Shown: positions 27,557 to 42,500, counted from the stretch's first letter. The stretch: DNA of 64,000 nt from Loxodes magnus (GCA_946699065.1 CAMPDV010001472.1:44109-108108); one strand, 5' to 3'. Made by a program: numbers and translations. Notes: a model not told the origin generated them from the sequence alone.

Positions 27557-29476
27557 GTAAGACCAAGAATGGTCACACAGATTATGTATGATCTGTGGCT
27601 ATATCCAGTGATTCAGAGTTCATCGTATCGGGAAGTAGAGATAATAAGGTGAGACTATGGAACGTCAAGACAGGTACCTGTAAGACCATGAGTGGTCACA
27701 CACATTATGTATGATCTGTGGCTATATCCAGTGATTCAGAGTTCATCGTATCGGGAAGTTATGATGAGACGGTGAGACTATGGGACTTCAAGACAGGTAC
27801 CTGTAAGACCATGAGTGGTCACACAAATTATGTATTATCTGTGGCTATATCCAGTGATTCAGAGTTCATCGTATCGGGAAGTTATGATGAGACGGTGAGA
27901 CTATGGAACGTCAAGACAGGTACCTGTAAGACCAAGAATGGTCACACAGATTATGTATGATCTGTGGCTATATCCAGTGATTCAGAGTTCATCGTATCGG
28001 GAAGTAGAGATAATAAGGTGAGACTATGGAACGTCAAGACAGGTACCTGTAAGACCATGAGTGGTCACACAGATTATGTATTATCTGTGGCTATATCCAG
28101 TGATTCAGAGTTCATCGTATCGGGAAGTTATGATGAGACGGTGAGACTATGGAACGTCAAGACAGGTACCTGTAAGACCATGAGTGGTCACACAAATTAT
28201 GTATTATCTGTGGCTATATCCAGTGATTCAGAGTTCATCGTATCGGGAAGTAGAGATGAGACGGTGAGACTATGGAACGTCAAGACAGGTACCTGTAAGA
28301 CCATGAGTGGTCACACAGATTATGTATTATCTGTGGCTATATCCAGTGATTCAGAGTTCATCGTATCGGGAAGTAGAGATGAGACGGTGAGACTATGGAA
28401 CGTCAAGACAGGTACCTGTAAGACCATGAGTGGTCACATATATTCTGTATCATCTGTGGCTATATCCAGTGATTCAGAGTTCATCGTATCGGGAAGTTAT
28501 GATGAGACGGTGAGACTATGGAACGTCAAGACAGGTACCTTAAGACCATGAGTGGTCACACAGATTATGTATTATCTGTGGCTATATCCAGTGATTCAGA
28601 GTTCATCGTATCGGGAAGTAGAGATGAGACGGTGAGACTATGGAACGTCAAGACAGGTACCTGTAAGACCAAGAATGGTCACACAGATTATGTATGATCT
28701 GTGGCTATATCCAGTGATTCAGAGTTCATCGTATCGGGAAGTTGAGATAATACGGTGAGACTATGGAACGTCAAGACAGGTACCTTAAGACCATGAGTGG
28801 TCACACAGATTATGTATTATCTGTGGCTATATCCAGTGATTCAGAGTTCATCGTATCGGGAAGTAGAGATGAGACGGTGAGACTATGGAACGTCAAGACA
28901 GGTACCTGTAAGACCAAGAATGGTCACACAGATTATGTATGATCTGTGGCTATATCCAGTGATTCAGAGTTCATCGTATCGGGAAGTAGAGATAATAAGG
29001 TGAGACTATGGAACGTCAAGACAGGTACCTGTAAGACCATGAGTGGTCACACACATTATGTATGATCTGTGGCTATATCCAGTGATTCAGAGTTCATCGT
29101 ATCGGGAAGTTATGATGAGACGGTGAGACTATGGGACTTCAAGACAGGTACCTGTAAGACCATGAGTGGTCACACAAATTATGTATTATCTGTGGCTATA
29201 TCCAGTGATTCAGAGTTCATCGTATCGGGAAGTTATGATGAGACGGTGAGACTATGGAACGTCAAGACAGGTACCTGTAAGACCAAGAATGGTCACACAG
29301 ATTATGTATGATCTGTGGCTATATCCAGTGATTCAGAGTTCATCGTATCGGGAAGTAGAGATAATAAGGTGAGACTATGGAACGTCAAGACAGGTACCTG
29401 TAAGACCATGAGTGGTCACACAGATTATGTATTATCTGTGGCTATATCCAGTGATTCAGAGTTCATCGTATCGGGA
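27155..29476 (+). repeat. 11-unit tandem duplication (offset 1,351 bp)
   Basis: The segment from about 27155 to 28125 recurs at about 28506 to 29476 with the same order of unit types, including two deletion units, RDNKV, DFKTG and KNGH blades. The offset is 11 x 123 less two deletion bases. Confidence 0.8.
27964..28551 (+). CDS. Standard-code WD40 ORF, 195 codons, ending at a deletion unit
   Basis: Four blades (TDYV, TNYV, TDYV, IYSV) starting in an RDNKV blade and ending in LRP-TGA at the deletion unit at 28540. It is the largest open stretch in the densest deletion zone. Confidence 0.18.
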   Translation: MAISSDSEFIVSGSRDNKVRLWNVKTGTCKTMSGHTDYVLSVAISSDSEFIVSGSYDETVRLWNVKTGTCKTMSGHTNYVLSVAISSDSEFIVSGSRDETVRLWNVKTGTCKTMSGHTDYVLSVAISSDSEFIVSGSRDETVRLWNVKTGTCKTMSGHIYSVSSVAISSDSEFIVSGSYDETVRLWNVKTGTLRP

Positions 29477-32066
29477 AGTTGAGATAATACGGTGAGACTA
29501 TGGAACGTCAAGACAGGTACCTGTAAGACCATGAGTGGTCACACAGATTATGTATGATCTGTGGCTATATCCAGTGATTCAGAGTTCATCGTATCGGGAA
29601 GTTATGATGAGACGGTGAGACTATGGAACGTCAAGACAGGTACCTTAAGACCATGAGTGGTCACACAGATTATGTATTATCTGTGGCTATATCCAGTGAT
29701 TCAGAGTTCATCGTATCGGGAAGTAGAGATGAGACGGTGAGACTATGGAACGTCAAGACAGGTACCTGTAAGACCATGAGTGGTCACATATATTCTGTAT
29801 CATCTGTGGCTATATCCAGTGATTCAGAGTTCATCGTATCGGGAAGTTGAGATGAGACGGTGAGACTATGGAACGTCAAGACAGGTACCTGTAAGACCAT
29901 GAGTGGTCACACAGATTATGTATGATCTGTGGCTATATCCTGTGATTCAGAGTTCATCGTATCGGGAAGTTATGATGAGACGGTGAGACTATGGAACGTC
30001 AAGACAGGTACCTTAAGACCATGAGTGGTCACACAGATTATGTATTATCTGTGGCTATATCCAGTGATTCAGAGTTCATCGTATCGGGAAGTAGAGATGA
30101 GACGGTGAGACTATGGAACGTCAAGATAGGTACCTGTAAGACCAAGAATGGTCACACAGATTATGTATGATCTGTGGCTATATCCAGTGATTCAGAGTTC
30201 ATCGTATCGGGAAGTAGAGATAATAAGGTGAGACTATGGAACGTCAAGACAGGTACCTTAAGACCATGAGTGGTCACACAGATTATGTATTATCTGTGGC
30301 TATATCCAGTGATTCAGAGTTCATCGTATCGGGAAGTAGAGATAATACGGTGAGACTATGGAACGTCAAGACAGGTACCTGTAAGACCATGAGTGGTCAC
30401 ATATATTCTGTATCATCTGTGGCTATATCCAGTGATTCAGAGTTCATCGTATCGGGAAGTTATGATGAGACGGTGAGACTATGGGACTTCAAGACAGGTA
30501 CCTTAAGACCATGAGTGGTCACACAGATTATGTATTATCTGTGGCTATATCCAGTGATTCAGAGTTCATCGTATCGGGAAGTTGAGATAATACGGTGAGA
30601 CTATGGAACGTCAAGACAGGTACCTGTAAGACCATGAGTGGTCACACAAATTATGTATGATCTGTGGCTATATCCAGTGATTCAGAGTTCATCGTATCGG
30701 GAAGTTGAGATAATACGGTGAGACTATGGAACGTCAAGACAGGTACCTTAAGACCATGAGTGGTCACACAGATTATGTATTATCTGTGGCTATATCCAGT
30801 GATTCAGAGTTCATCGTATCGGGAAGTAGAGATGAGACGGTGAGACTATGGAACGTCAAGACAGGTACCTGTAAGACCAAGAATGGTCACACAGATTATG
30901 TATGATCTGTGGCTATATCCAGTGATTCAGAGTTCATCGTATCGGGAAGTTGAGATAATACGGTGAGACTATGGAACGTCAAGACAGGTACCTGTAAGAC
31001 CATGAGTGGTCACACAGATTATGTATTATCTGTGGCTATATCCAGTGATTCAGAGTTCATCGTATCGGGAAGTAGAGATGAGACGGTGAGACTATGGAAC
31101 GTCAAGACAGGTACCTGTAAGACCATGAGTGGTCACACAGATTATGTATGATCTGTGGCTATATCCAGTGATTCAGAGTTCATCGTATCGGGAAGTAGAG
31201 ATAATAAGGTGAGACTATGGAACGTCAAGACAGGTACCTGTAAGACCATGAGTGGTCACACACATTATGTATGATCTGTGGCTATATCCAGTGATTCAGA
31301 GTTCATCGTATCGGGAAGTAGAGATGAGACGGTGAGACTATGGAACGTCAAGACAGGTACCTTAAGACCATGAGTGGTCACACAGATTATGTATTATCTG
31401 TGGCTATATCCAGTGATTCAGAGTTCATCGTATCGGGAAGTAGAGATGAGACGGTGAGACTATGGAACGTCAAGACAGGTACCTGTAAGACCATGAGTGG
31501 TCACATATATTCTGTATCATCTGTGGCTATATCCAGTGATTCAGAGTTCATCGTATCGGGAAGTTATGATGAGACGGTGAGACTATGGAACGTCAAGACA
31601 GGTACCTGTAAGACCATGAGTGGTCACACAAATTATGTATGATCTGTGGCTATATCCAGTGATTCAGAGTTCATCGTATCGGGAAGTAGAGATGAGACGG
31701 TGAGACTATGGAACGTCAAGACAGGTACCTGTAAGACCATGAGTGGTCACATATATTCTGTATCATCTGTGGCTATATCCAGTGATTCAGAGTTCATCGT
31801 ATCGGGAAGTTATAATGAGACGGTGAGACTATGGAACGTCAAGACAGGTACCTTAAGACCATGAGTGGTCACACAGATTATGTATGATCTGTGGCTATAT
31901 CCAGTGATTCAGAGTTCATCGTATCGGGAAGTAGAGATAATAAGGTGAGACTATGGAACGTCAAGACAGGTACCTTAAGACCATGAGTGGTCACACAGAT
32001 TATGTATTATCTGTGGCTATATCCAGTGATTCAGAGTTCATCGTATCGGGAAGTTGAGATAATACG

Positions 32067-32672
32067 GTGAGACTATGGAACGTCAAGACAGGTACCTGTA
32101 AGACCATGAGTGGTCACACAGATTATGTATTATCTGTGGCTATATCCAGTGATTCAGAGTTCATCGTATCGGGAAGTAGAGATGAGACGGTGAGACTATG
32201 GAACGTCAAGATAGGTACCTGTAAGACCATGAGTGGTCACACTAGCTATGTATATGCAGTGGCTATATCCAGTGATTCAGAGTTCATCGTATCGGGAAGT
32301 AGAGATAAGACTGTGAGACTATGGAACGTCAAGACAGGTACCTGTAAGACCATGAGTGGTCACATATATTCTGTATCATCTGTGGCTATATCCAGTGATT
32401 CAGAGTTCATCGTATCGGGAAGTTATGATGAGACGGTGAGACTATGGAACGTCAAGACAGGTACCTGTAAGACCATGAGTGGTCACTTATATTCTGTATC
32501 ATCTGTGGCTATATCCAGTGATTCAGAGTTCATCGTATCGGGAAGTAGAGATGAGACGGTGAGACTATGGAACGTCAAGACAGGTACCTGTAAGACCATG
32601 AGTGGTCACATATATTCTGTATCATCTGTGGCTATATCCAGTGATTCAGAGTTCATCGTATCGGGAAGTTGA
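32067..32672 (+). CDS. Standard-code WD40 ORF, 201 codons, 5 blades (first of an identical pair)
   Basis: Loops TDYV, TSYV-YAV, IYSV, LYSV, IYSV, including the rare LYSV blade and a KT blade with the ACT-GTG synonymous marker. An identical ORF lies 2,945 bp downstream within a 24-unit tandem duplication. Confidence 0.2.
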   Translation: MRLWNVKTGTCKTMSGHTDYVLSVAISSDSEFIVSGSRDETVRLWNVKIGTCKTMSGHTSYVYAVAISSDSEFIVSGSRDKTVRLWNVKTGTCKTMSGHIYSVSSVAISSDSEFIVSGSYDETVRLWNVKTGTCKTMSGHLYSVSSVAISSDSEFIVSGSRDETVRLWNVKTGTCKTMSGHIYSVSSVAISSDSEFIVSGS

Positions 32673-35011
32673 GATGAGACGGTGAGACTATGGAACGTCA
32701 AGACAGGTACCTGTAAGACCATGAGTGGTCACACAGATTATGTATGATCTGTGGCTATATCCTGTGATTCAGAGTTCATCGTATCGGGAAGTTATGATGA
32801 GACGGTGAGACTATGGAACGTCAAGACAGGTACCTTAAGACCATGAGTGGTCACATATATTCTGTATCATCTGTGGCTATATCCAGTGCTTCAGAGTTCA
32901 TCGTATCGGGAAGTAGAGATGAGACGGTGAGACTATGGAACGTCAAGATAGGTACCTGTAAGACCATGAGTGGTCACACAAATTATGTATTATCTGTGGC
33001 TATATCCAGTGATTCAGAGTTCATCGTATCGGGAAGTAGAGATGAGACGGTGAGACTATGGAACGTCAAGACAGGTACCTGTAAGACCATGAGTGGTCAC
33101 ACAAATTATGTATGATCTGTGGCTATATCCAGTGATTCAGAGTTCATCGTATCGGGAAGTTATGATGAGACGGTGAGACTATGGAACGTCAAGACAGGTA
33201 CCTGTAAGACCATGAGTGGTCACACAAATTATGTATTATCTGTGGCTATATCCAGTGATTCAGAGTTCATCGTATCGGGAAGTAGAGATGAGACGGTGAG
33301 ACTATGGAACGTCAAGACAGGTACCTTAAGACCATGAGTGGTCACACAGATTATGTATTATCTGTGGCTATATCCAGTGATTCAGAGTTCATCGTATCGG
33401 GAAGTTATGATGAGACGGTGAGACTATGGAACGTCAAGACAGGTACCTGTAAGACCATGAGTGGTCACACAAATTATGTATTATCTGTGGCTATATCCAG
33501 TGATTCAGAGTTCATCGTATCGGGAAGTAGAGATGAGACGGTGAGACTATGGAACGTCAAGACAGGTACCTGTAAGACCATGAGTGGTCACATATATTCT
33601 GTATCATCTGTGGCTATATCCAGTGATTCAGAGTTCATCGTATCGGGAAGTTATGATGAGACGGTGAGACTATGGAACGTCAAGACAGGTACCTTAAGAC
33701 CATGAGTGGTCACACAGATTATGTATTATCTGTGGCTATATCCAGTGATTCAGAGTTCATCGTATCGGGAAGTTGAGATGAGACGGTGAGACTATGGAAC
33801 GTCAAGACAGGTACCTGTAAGACCAAGAATGGTCACACAGATTATGTATGATCTGTGGCTATATCCAGTGATTCAGAGTTCATCGTATCGGGAAGTAGAG
33901 ATAATAAGGTGAGACTATGGAACGTCAAGACAGGTACCTTAAGACCATGAGTGGTCACACAGATTATGTATTATCTGTGGCTATATCCAGTGATTCAGAG
34001 TTCATCGTATCGGGAAGTTGAGATAATACGGTGAGACTATGGAACGTCAAGACAGGTACCTGTAAGACCATGAGTGGTCACATATATTCTGTATCATCTG
34101 TGGCTATATCCAGTGATTCAGAGTTCATCGTATCGGGAAGTTATGATGAGACGGTGAGACTATGGGACTTCAAGACAGGTACCTTAAGACCATGAGTGGT
34201 CACACAGATTATGTATTATCTGTGGCTATATCCAGTGATTCAGAGTTCATCGTATCGGGAAGTTGAGATAATACGGTGAGACTATGGAACGTCAAGACAG
34301 GTACCTGTAAGACCATGAGTGGTCACACAAATTATGTATGATCTGTGGCTATATCCAGTGATTCAGAGTTCATCGTATCGGGAAGTAGAGATGAGACGGT
34401 GAGACTATGGAACGTCAAGACAGGTACCTGTAAGACCATGAGTGGTCACATATATTCTGTATCATCTGTGGCTATATCCAGTGATTCAGAGTTCATCGTA
34501 TCGGGAAGTTATGATGAGACGGTGAGACTATGGAACGTCAAGACAGGTACCTGTAAGACCATGAGTGGTCACACAAATTATGTATGATCTGTGGCTATAT
34601 CCAGTGATTCAGAGTTCATCGTATCGGGAAGTAGAGATGAGACGGTGAGACTATGGAACGTCAAGACAGGTACCTGTAAGACCATGAGTGGTCACATATA
34701 TTCTGTATCATCTGTGGCTATATCCAGTGATTCAGAGTTCATCGTATCGGGAAGTTATAATGAGACGGTGAGACTATGGAACGTCAAGACAGGTACCTTA
34801 AGACCATGAGTGGTCACACAGATTATGTATGATCTGTGGCTATATCCAGTGATTCAGAGTTCATCGTATCGGGAAGTAGAGATAATAAGGTGAGACTATG
34901 GAACGTCAAGACAGGTACCTTAAGACCATGAGTGGTCACACAGATTATGTATTATCTGTGGCTATATCCAGTGATTCAGAGTTCATCGTATCGGGAAGTT
35001 GAGATAATACG

Positions 35012-35617
35012 GTGAGACTATGGAACGTCAAGACAGGTACCTGTAAGACCATGAGTGGTCACACAGATTATGTATTATCTGTGGCTATATCCAGTGATTC
35101 AGAGTTCATCGTATCGGGAAGTAGAGATGAGACGGTGAGACTATGGAACGTCAAGATAGGTACCTGTAAGACCATGAGTGGTCACACTAGCTATGTATAT
35201 GCAGTGGCTATATCCAGTGATTCAGAGTTCATCGTATCGGGAAGTAGAGATAAGACTGTGAGACTATGGAACGTCAAGACAGGTACCTGTAAGACCATGA
35301 GTGGTCACATATATTCTGTATCATCTGTGGCTATATCCAGTGATTCAGAGTTCATCGTATCGGGAAGTTATGATGAGACGGTGAGACTATGGAACGTCAA
35401 GACAGGTACCTGTAAGACCATGAGTGGTCACTTATATTCTGTATCATCTGTGGCTATATCCAGTGATTCAGAGTTCATCGTATCGGGAAGTAGAGATGAG
35501 ACGGTGAGACTATGGAACGTCAAGACAGGTACCTGTAAGACCATGAGTGGTCACATATATTCTGTATCATCTGTGGCTATATCCAGTGATTCAGAGTTCA
35601 TCGTATCGGGAAGTTGA
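35012..35617 (+). CDS. Standard-code WD40 ORF, 201 codons, 5 blades (second of an identical pair)
   Basis: Identical translation to 32067-32672, offset 2,945 bp. The shared rare LYSV blade shows that the duplication is recent relative to the spread of common variants. Confidence 0.2.
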   Translation: MRLWNVKTGTCKTMSGHTDYVLSVAISSDSEFIVSGSRDETVRLWNVKIGTCKTMSGHTSYVYAVAISSDSEFIVSGSRDKTVRLWNVKTGTCKTMSGHIYSVSSVAISSDSEFIVSGSYDETVRLWNVKTGTCKTMSGHLYSVSSVAISSDSEFIVSGSRDETVRLWNVKTGTCKTMSGHIYSVSSVAISSDSEFIVSGS

Positions 35618-38609
35618 GATGAGACGGTGAGACTATGGAACGTCAAGACAGGTACCTGTAAGACCATGAGTGGTCACACAGATTATGTATGATCTGTGGC
35701 TATATCCTGTGATTCAGAGTTCATCGTATCGGGAAGTTATGATGAGACGGTGAGACTATGGAACGTCAAGACAGGTACCTTAAGACCATGAGTGGTCACA
35801 TATATTCTGTATCATCTGTGGCTATATCCAGTGCTTCAGAGTTCATCGTATCGGGAAGTAGAGATGAGACGGTGAGACTATGGAACGTCAAGATAGGTAC
35901 CTGTAAGACCATGAGTGGTCACACAAATTATGTATTATCTGTGGCTATATCCAGTGATTCAGAGTTCATCGTATCGGGAAGTAGAGATGAGACGGTGAGA
36001 CTATGGAACGTCAAGACAGGTACCTGTAAGACCATGAGTGGTCACACAAATTATGTATGATCTGTGGCTATATCCAGTGATTCAGAGTTCATCGTATCGG
36101 GAAGTTATGATGAGACGGTGAGACTATGGAACGTCAAGACAGGTACCTGTAAGACCATGAGTGGTCACACAAATTATGTATTATCTGTGGCTATATCCAG
36201 TGATTCAGAGTTCATCGTATCGGGAAGTAGAGATGAGACGGTGAGACTATGGAACGTCAAGACAGGTACCTTAAGACCATGAGTGGTCACACAGATTATG
36301 TATTATCTGTGGCTATATCCAGTGATTCAGAGTTCATCGTATCGGGAAGTTATGATGAGACGGTGAGACTATGGAACGTCAAGACAGGTACCTGTAAGAC
36401 CATGAGTGGTCACACAAATTATGTATTATCTGTGGCTATATCCAGTGATTCAGAGTTCATCGTATCGGGAAGTAGAGATGAGACGGTGAGACTATGGAAC
36501 GTCAAGACAGGTACCTGTAAGACCATGAGTGGTCACATATATTCTGTATCATCTGTGGCTATATCCAGTGATTCAGAGTTCATCGTATCGGGAAGTTATG
36601 ATGAGACGGTGAGACTATGGAACGTCAAGACAGGTACCTTAAGACCATGAGTGGTCACACAGATTATGTATTATCTGTGGCTATATCCAGTGATTCAGAG
36701 TTCATCGTATCGGGAAGTTGAGATGAGACGGTGAGACTATGGAACGTCAAGACAGGTACCTGTAAGACCAAGAATGGTCACACAGATTATGTATGATCTG
36801 TGGCTATATCCAGTGATTCAGAGTTCATCGTATCGGGAAGTAGAGATAATAAGGTGAGACTATGGAACGTCAAGACAGGTACCTTAAGACCATGAGTGGT
36901 CACACAGATTATGTATTATCTGTGGCTATATCCAGTGATTCAGAGTTCATCGTATCGGGAAGTTGAGATAATACGGTGAGACTATGGAACGTCAAGACAG
37001 GTACCTGTAAGACCATGAGTGGTCACATATATTCTGTATCATCTGTGGCTATATCCAGTGATTCAGAGTTCATCGTATCGGGAAGTTATGATGAGACGGT
37101 GAGACTATGGGACTTCAAGACAGGTACCTTAAGACCATGAGTGGTCACACAGATTATGTATTATCTGTGGCTATATCCAGTGATTCAGAGTTCATCGTAT
37201 CGGGAAGTTGAGATAATACGGTGAGACTATGGAACGTCAAGACAGGTACCTGTAAGACCATGAGTGGTCACACAAATTATGTATGATCTGTGGCTATATC
37301 CAGTGATTCAGAGTTCATCGTATCGGGAAGTTGAGATAATACGGTGAGACTATGGAACGTCAAGACAGGTACCTTAAGACCATGAGTGGTCACACAGATT
37401 ATGTATTATCTGTGGCTATATCCAGTGATTCAGAGTTCATCGTATCGGGAAGTAGAGATGAGACGGTGAGACTATGGAACGTCAAGACAGGTACCTGTAA
37501 GACCAAGAATGGTCACACAGATTATGTATGATCTGTGGCTATATCCAGTGATTCAGAGTTCATCGTATCGGGAAGTTGAGATAATACGGTGAGACTATGG
37601 AACGTCAAGACAGGTACCTGTAAGACCATGAGTGGTCACACAGATTCTGTATTATCTGTGGCTATATCCAGTGATTCAGAGTTCATCGTATCGGGAAGTA
37701 GAGATGAGACGGTGAGACTATGGAACGTCAAGACAGGTACCTGTAAGACCATGAGTGGTCACACAGATTATGTATGATCTGTGGCTATATCCAGTGATTC
37801 AGAGTTCATCGTATCGGGAAGTAGAGATAATAAGGTGAGACTATGGAACGTCAAGACAGGTACCTGTAAGACCATGAGTGGTCACACACATTATGTATGA
37901 TCTGTGGCTATATCCAGTGATTCAGAGTTCATCGTATCGGGAAGTAGAGATGAGACGGTGAGACTATGGAACGTCAAGACAGGTACCTTAAGACCATGAG
38001 TGGTCACACAGATTATGTATTATCTGTGGCTATATCCAGTGATTCAGAGTTCATCGTATCGGGAAGTAGAGATGAGACGGTGAGACTATGGAACGTCAAG
38101 ACAGGTACCTGTAAGACCAAGAATGGTCACACAGATTATGTATGATCTGTGGCTATATCCAGTGATTCAGAGTTCATCGTATCGGGAAGTAGAGATAATA
38201 AGGTGAGACTATGGAACGTCAAGACAGGTACCTGTAAGACCATGAGTGGTCACACAGATTATGTATTATCTGTGGCTATATCCAGTGATTCAGAGTTCAT
38301 CGTATCGGGAAGTTGAGATAATACGGTGAGACTATGGAACGTCAAGACAGGTACCTGTAAGACCATGAGTGGTCACACAGATTATGTATGATCTGTGGCT
38401 ATATCCAGTGATTCAGAGTTCATCGTATCGGGAAGTTGAGATAATACGGTGAGACTATGGAACGTCAAGACAGGTACCTGTAAGACCATGAGTGGTCACA
38501 CAGATTCTGTATTATCTGTGGCTATATCCAGTGATTCAGAGTTCATCGTATCGGGAAGTAGAGATGAGACGGTGAGACTATGGAACGTCAAGACAGGTAC
38601 CTGTAAGAC

Positions 38610-39540
38610 CATGAGTGGTCACACAGATTATGTATTATCTGTGGCTATATCCAGTGATTCAGAGTTCATCGTATCGGGAAGTTGAGATAATACGGTGAGA
38701 CTATGGAACGTCAAGACAGGTACCTGTAAGACCATGAGTGGTCACACAGATTATGTATGATCTGTGGCTATATCCAGTGATTCAGAGTTCATCGTATCGG
38801 GAAGTAGAGATGAGACGGTGAGACTATGGAACGTCAAGACAGGTACCTTAAGACCATGAGTGGTCACACAGATTATGTATTATCTGTGGCTATATCCAGT
38901 GATTCAGAGTTCATCGTATCGGGAAGTTATGATGAGACGGTGAGACTATGGAACGTCAAGACAGGTACCTGTAAGACCATGAGTGGTCACATATATTCTG
39001 TATCATCTGTGGCTATATCCAGTGATTCAGAGTTCATCGTATCGGGAAGTAGAGATAATAAGGTGAGACTATGGAACGTCAAGACAGGTACCTGTAAGAC
39101 CATGAGTGGTCACACACATTATGTATTATCTGTGGCTATATCCAGTGATTCAGAGTTCATCGTATCGGGAAGTTATGATGAGACGGTGAGACTATGGGAC
39201 TTCAAGACAGGTACCTGTAAGACCATGAGTGGTCACACAAATTATGTATTATCTGTGGCTATATCCAGTGATTCAGAGTTCATCGTATCGGGAAGTAGAG
39301 ATGAGACGGTGAGACTATGGAACGTCAAGACAGGTACCTGTAAGACCAAGAATGGTCACACAGATTATGTATGATCTGTGGCTATATCCAGTGATTCAGA
39401 GTTCATCGTATCGGGAAGTAGAGATAATAAGGTGAGACTATGGAACGTCAAGACAGGTACCTTAAGACCATGAGTGGTCACACAGATTATGTATTATCTG
39501 TGGCTATATCCAGTGATTCAGAGTTCATCGTATCGGGAAG
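38610..39540 (+). repeat. Dispersed duplicate segment, copy 1
   Basis: About 0.9 kb matching about 44375-45305 in unit order, offset 5,765 bp, containing the 182-codon ORF at 38826. Boundaries are where variable codons stop agreeing. Confidence 0.7.
38826..39374 (+). CDS. Standard-code WD40 ORF, 182 codons, from a deletion-unit ATG
   Basis: Begins with [11 protein letters not shown], the ATG leader created by the deletion unit at 38848, and runs through TDYV, IYSV, THYV and TNYV blades to a KNGH blade with TGA. The same 182-codon ORF recurs at 44591-45139. This is one of the better examples of a deletion unit acting as a possible ORF start. Confidence 0.2.
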   Translation: MERQDRYLKTMSGHTDYVLSVAISSDSEFIVSGSYDETVRLWNVKTGTCKTMSGHIYSVSSVAISSDSEFIVSGSRDNKVRLWNVKTGTCKTMSGHTHYVLSVAISSDSEFIVSGSYDETVRLWDFKTGTCKTMSGHTNYVLSVAISSDSEFIVSGSRDETVRLWNVKTGTCKTKNGHTDYV

Positions 39541-42500
39541 TTGAGATAATACGGTGAGACTATGGAACGTCAAGACAGGTACCTGTAAGACCATGAGTGG
39601 TCACACAGATTATGTATGATCTGTGGCTATATCCAGTGATTCAGAGTTCATCGTATCGGGAAGTAGAGATGAGACGGTGAGACTATGGAACGTCAAGACA
39701 GGTACCTTAAGACCATGAGTGGTCACACAGATTATGTATTATCTGTGGCTATATCCAGTGATTCAGAGTTCATCGTATCGGGAAGTAGAGATGAGACGGT
39801 GAGACTATGGAACGTCAAGACAGGTACCTGTAAGACCATGAGTGGTCACATATATTCTGTATCATCTGTGGCTATATCCAGTGATTCAGAGTTCATCGTA
39901 TCGGGAAGTTGAGATGAGACGGTGAGACTATGGAACGTCAAGACAGGTACCTGTAAGACCAAGAATGGTCACACAGATTATGTATGATCTGTGGCTATAT
40001 CCAGTGATTCAGAGTTCATCGTATCGGGAAGTAGAGATAATAAGGTGAGACTATGGAACGTCAAGACAGGTACCTTAAGACCATGAGTGGTCACACAGAT
40101 TATGTATTATCTGTGGCTATATCCAGTGATTCAGAGTTCATCGTATCGGGAAGTTGAGATAATACGGTGAGACTATGGAACGTCAAGACAGGTACCTGTA
40201 AGACCATGAGTGGTCACACAGATTATGTATGATCTGTGGCTATATCCAGTGATTCAGAGTTCATCGTATCGGGAAGTAGAGATGAGACGGTGAGACTATG
40301 GAACGTCAAGACAGGTACCTTAAGACCATGAGTGGTCACACAGATTATGTATTATCTGTGGCTATATCCAGTGATTCAGAGTTCATCGTATCGGGAAGTA
40401 GAGATGAGACGGTGAGACTATGGAACGTCAAGACAGGTACCTTAAGACCATGAGTGGTCACACAGATTATGTATTATCTGTGGCTATATCCAGTGATTCA
40501 GAGTTCATCGTATCGGGAAGTAGAGATGAGACGGTGAGACTATGGAACGTCAAGACAGGTACCTGTAAGACCATGAGTGGTCACATATATTCTGTATGAT
40601 CTGTGGCTATATCCAGTGATTCAGAGTTCATCGTATCGGGAAGTTGAGATGAGACGGTGAGACTATGGAACGTCAAGACAGGTACCTGTAAGACCATGAG
40701 TGGTCACACAGATTATGTATGATCTGTGGCTATATCCTGTGATTCAGAGTTCATCGTATCGGGAAGTTATGATGAGACGGTGAGACTATGGAACGTCAAG
40801 ACAGGTACCTTAAGACCATGAGTGGTCACACAGATTATGTATTATCTGTGGCTATATCCAGTGATTCAGAGTTCATCGTATCGGGAAGTAGAGATGAGAC
40901 GGTGAGACTATGGAACGTCAAGACAGGTACCTGTAAGACCATGAGTGGTCACATATATTCTGTATGATCTGTGGCTATATCCAGTGATTCAGAGTTCATC
41001 GTATCGGGAAGTTGAGATGAGACGGTGAGACTATGGAACGTCAAGACAGGTACCTGTAAGACCATGAGTGGTCACACAGATTATGTATGATCTGTGGCTA
41101 TATCCTGTGATTCAGAGTTCATCGTATCGGGAAGTTATGATGAGACGGTGAGACTATGGAACGTCAAGACAGGTACCTTAAGACCATGAGTGGTCACACA
41201 GATTATGTATTATCTGTGGCTATATCCAGTGATTCAGAGTTCATCGTATCGGGAAGTAGAGATGAGACGGTGAGACTATGGAACGTCAAGATAGGTACCT
41301 GTAAGACCAAGAATGGTCACACAGATTATGTATTATCTGTGGCTATATCCAGTGATTCAGAGTTCATCGTATCGGGAAGTAGAGATAATAAGGTGAGACT
41401 ATGGAACGTCAAGACAGGTACCTTAAGACCATGAGTGGTCACACAGATTATGTATTATCTGTGGCTATATCCAGTGATTCAGAGTTCATCGTATCGGGAA
41501 GTTATGATGAGACGGTGAGACTATGGAACGTCAAGACAGGTACCTGTAAGACCATGAGTGGTCACACAAATTATGTATTATCTGTGGCTATATCCAGTGA
41601 TTCAGAGTTCATCGTATCGGGAAGTAGAGATGAGACGGTGAGACTATGGAACGTCAAGACAGGTACCTGTAAGACCATGAGTGGTCACATATATTCTGTA
41701 TCATCTGTGGCTATATCCAGTGATTCAGAGTTCATCGTATCGGGAAGTTATGATGAGACGGTGAGACTATGGAACGTCAAGACAGGTACCTTAAGACCAT
41801 GAGTGGTCACACAGATTATGTATTATCTGTGGCTATATCCAGTGATTCAGAGTTCATCGTATCGGGAAGTTGAGATGAGACGGTGAGACTATGGAACGTC
41901 AAGACAGGTACCTGTAAGACCAAGAATGGTCACACAGATTATGTATGATCTGTGGCTATATCCAGTGATTCAGAGTTCATCGTATCGGGAAGTAGAGATA
42001 ATAAGGTGAGACTATGGAACGTCAAGACAGGTACCTTAAGACCATGAGTGGTCACACAGATTATGTATTATCTGTGGCTATATCCAGTGATTCAGAGTTC
42101 ATCGTATCGGGAAGTAGAGATGAGACGGTGAGACTATGGAACGTCAAGACAGGTACCTGTAAGACCATGAGAGGTCACACAGATTCTGTATCATCTGTGG
42201 CTATATCCAGTGATTCAGAGTTCATCGTATCGGGAAGTAGAGATGAGACGGTGAGACTATGGAACGTCAAGACAGGTACCTTAAGACCATGAGTGGTCAC
42301 ACAGATTATGTATTATCTGTGGCTATATCCAGTGATTCAGAGTTCATCGTATCGGGAAGTTATGATGAGACGGTGAGACTATGGAACGTCAAGACAGGTA
42401 CCTGTAAGACCATGAGTGGTCACACTAGTTCTGTATTATCTGTGGCTATATCCAGTGATTCAGAGTTCATCGTATCGGGAAGTTGAGATGAGACGGTGAG

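Larger units (their letters stand above)
31420..37309 (+). repeat. 24-unit tandem duplication (offset 2,945 bp)
   Basis: About 31420-34364 and 34365-37309 are adjacent copies with the same order of variants, including rare ones: the Y-N-E blade (31811 and 34756), the LYSV blade, SSAS and the SCDS blade (TGT for AGT). The offset equals 24 x 123 less seven deletion bases. Confidence 0.9.
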
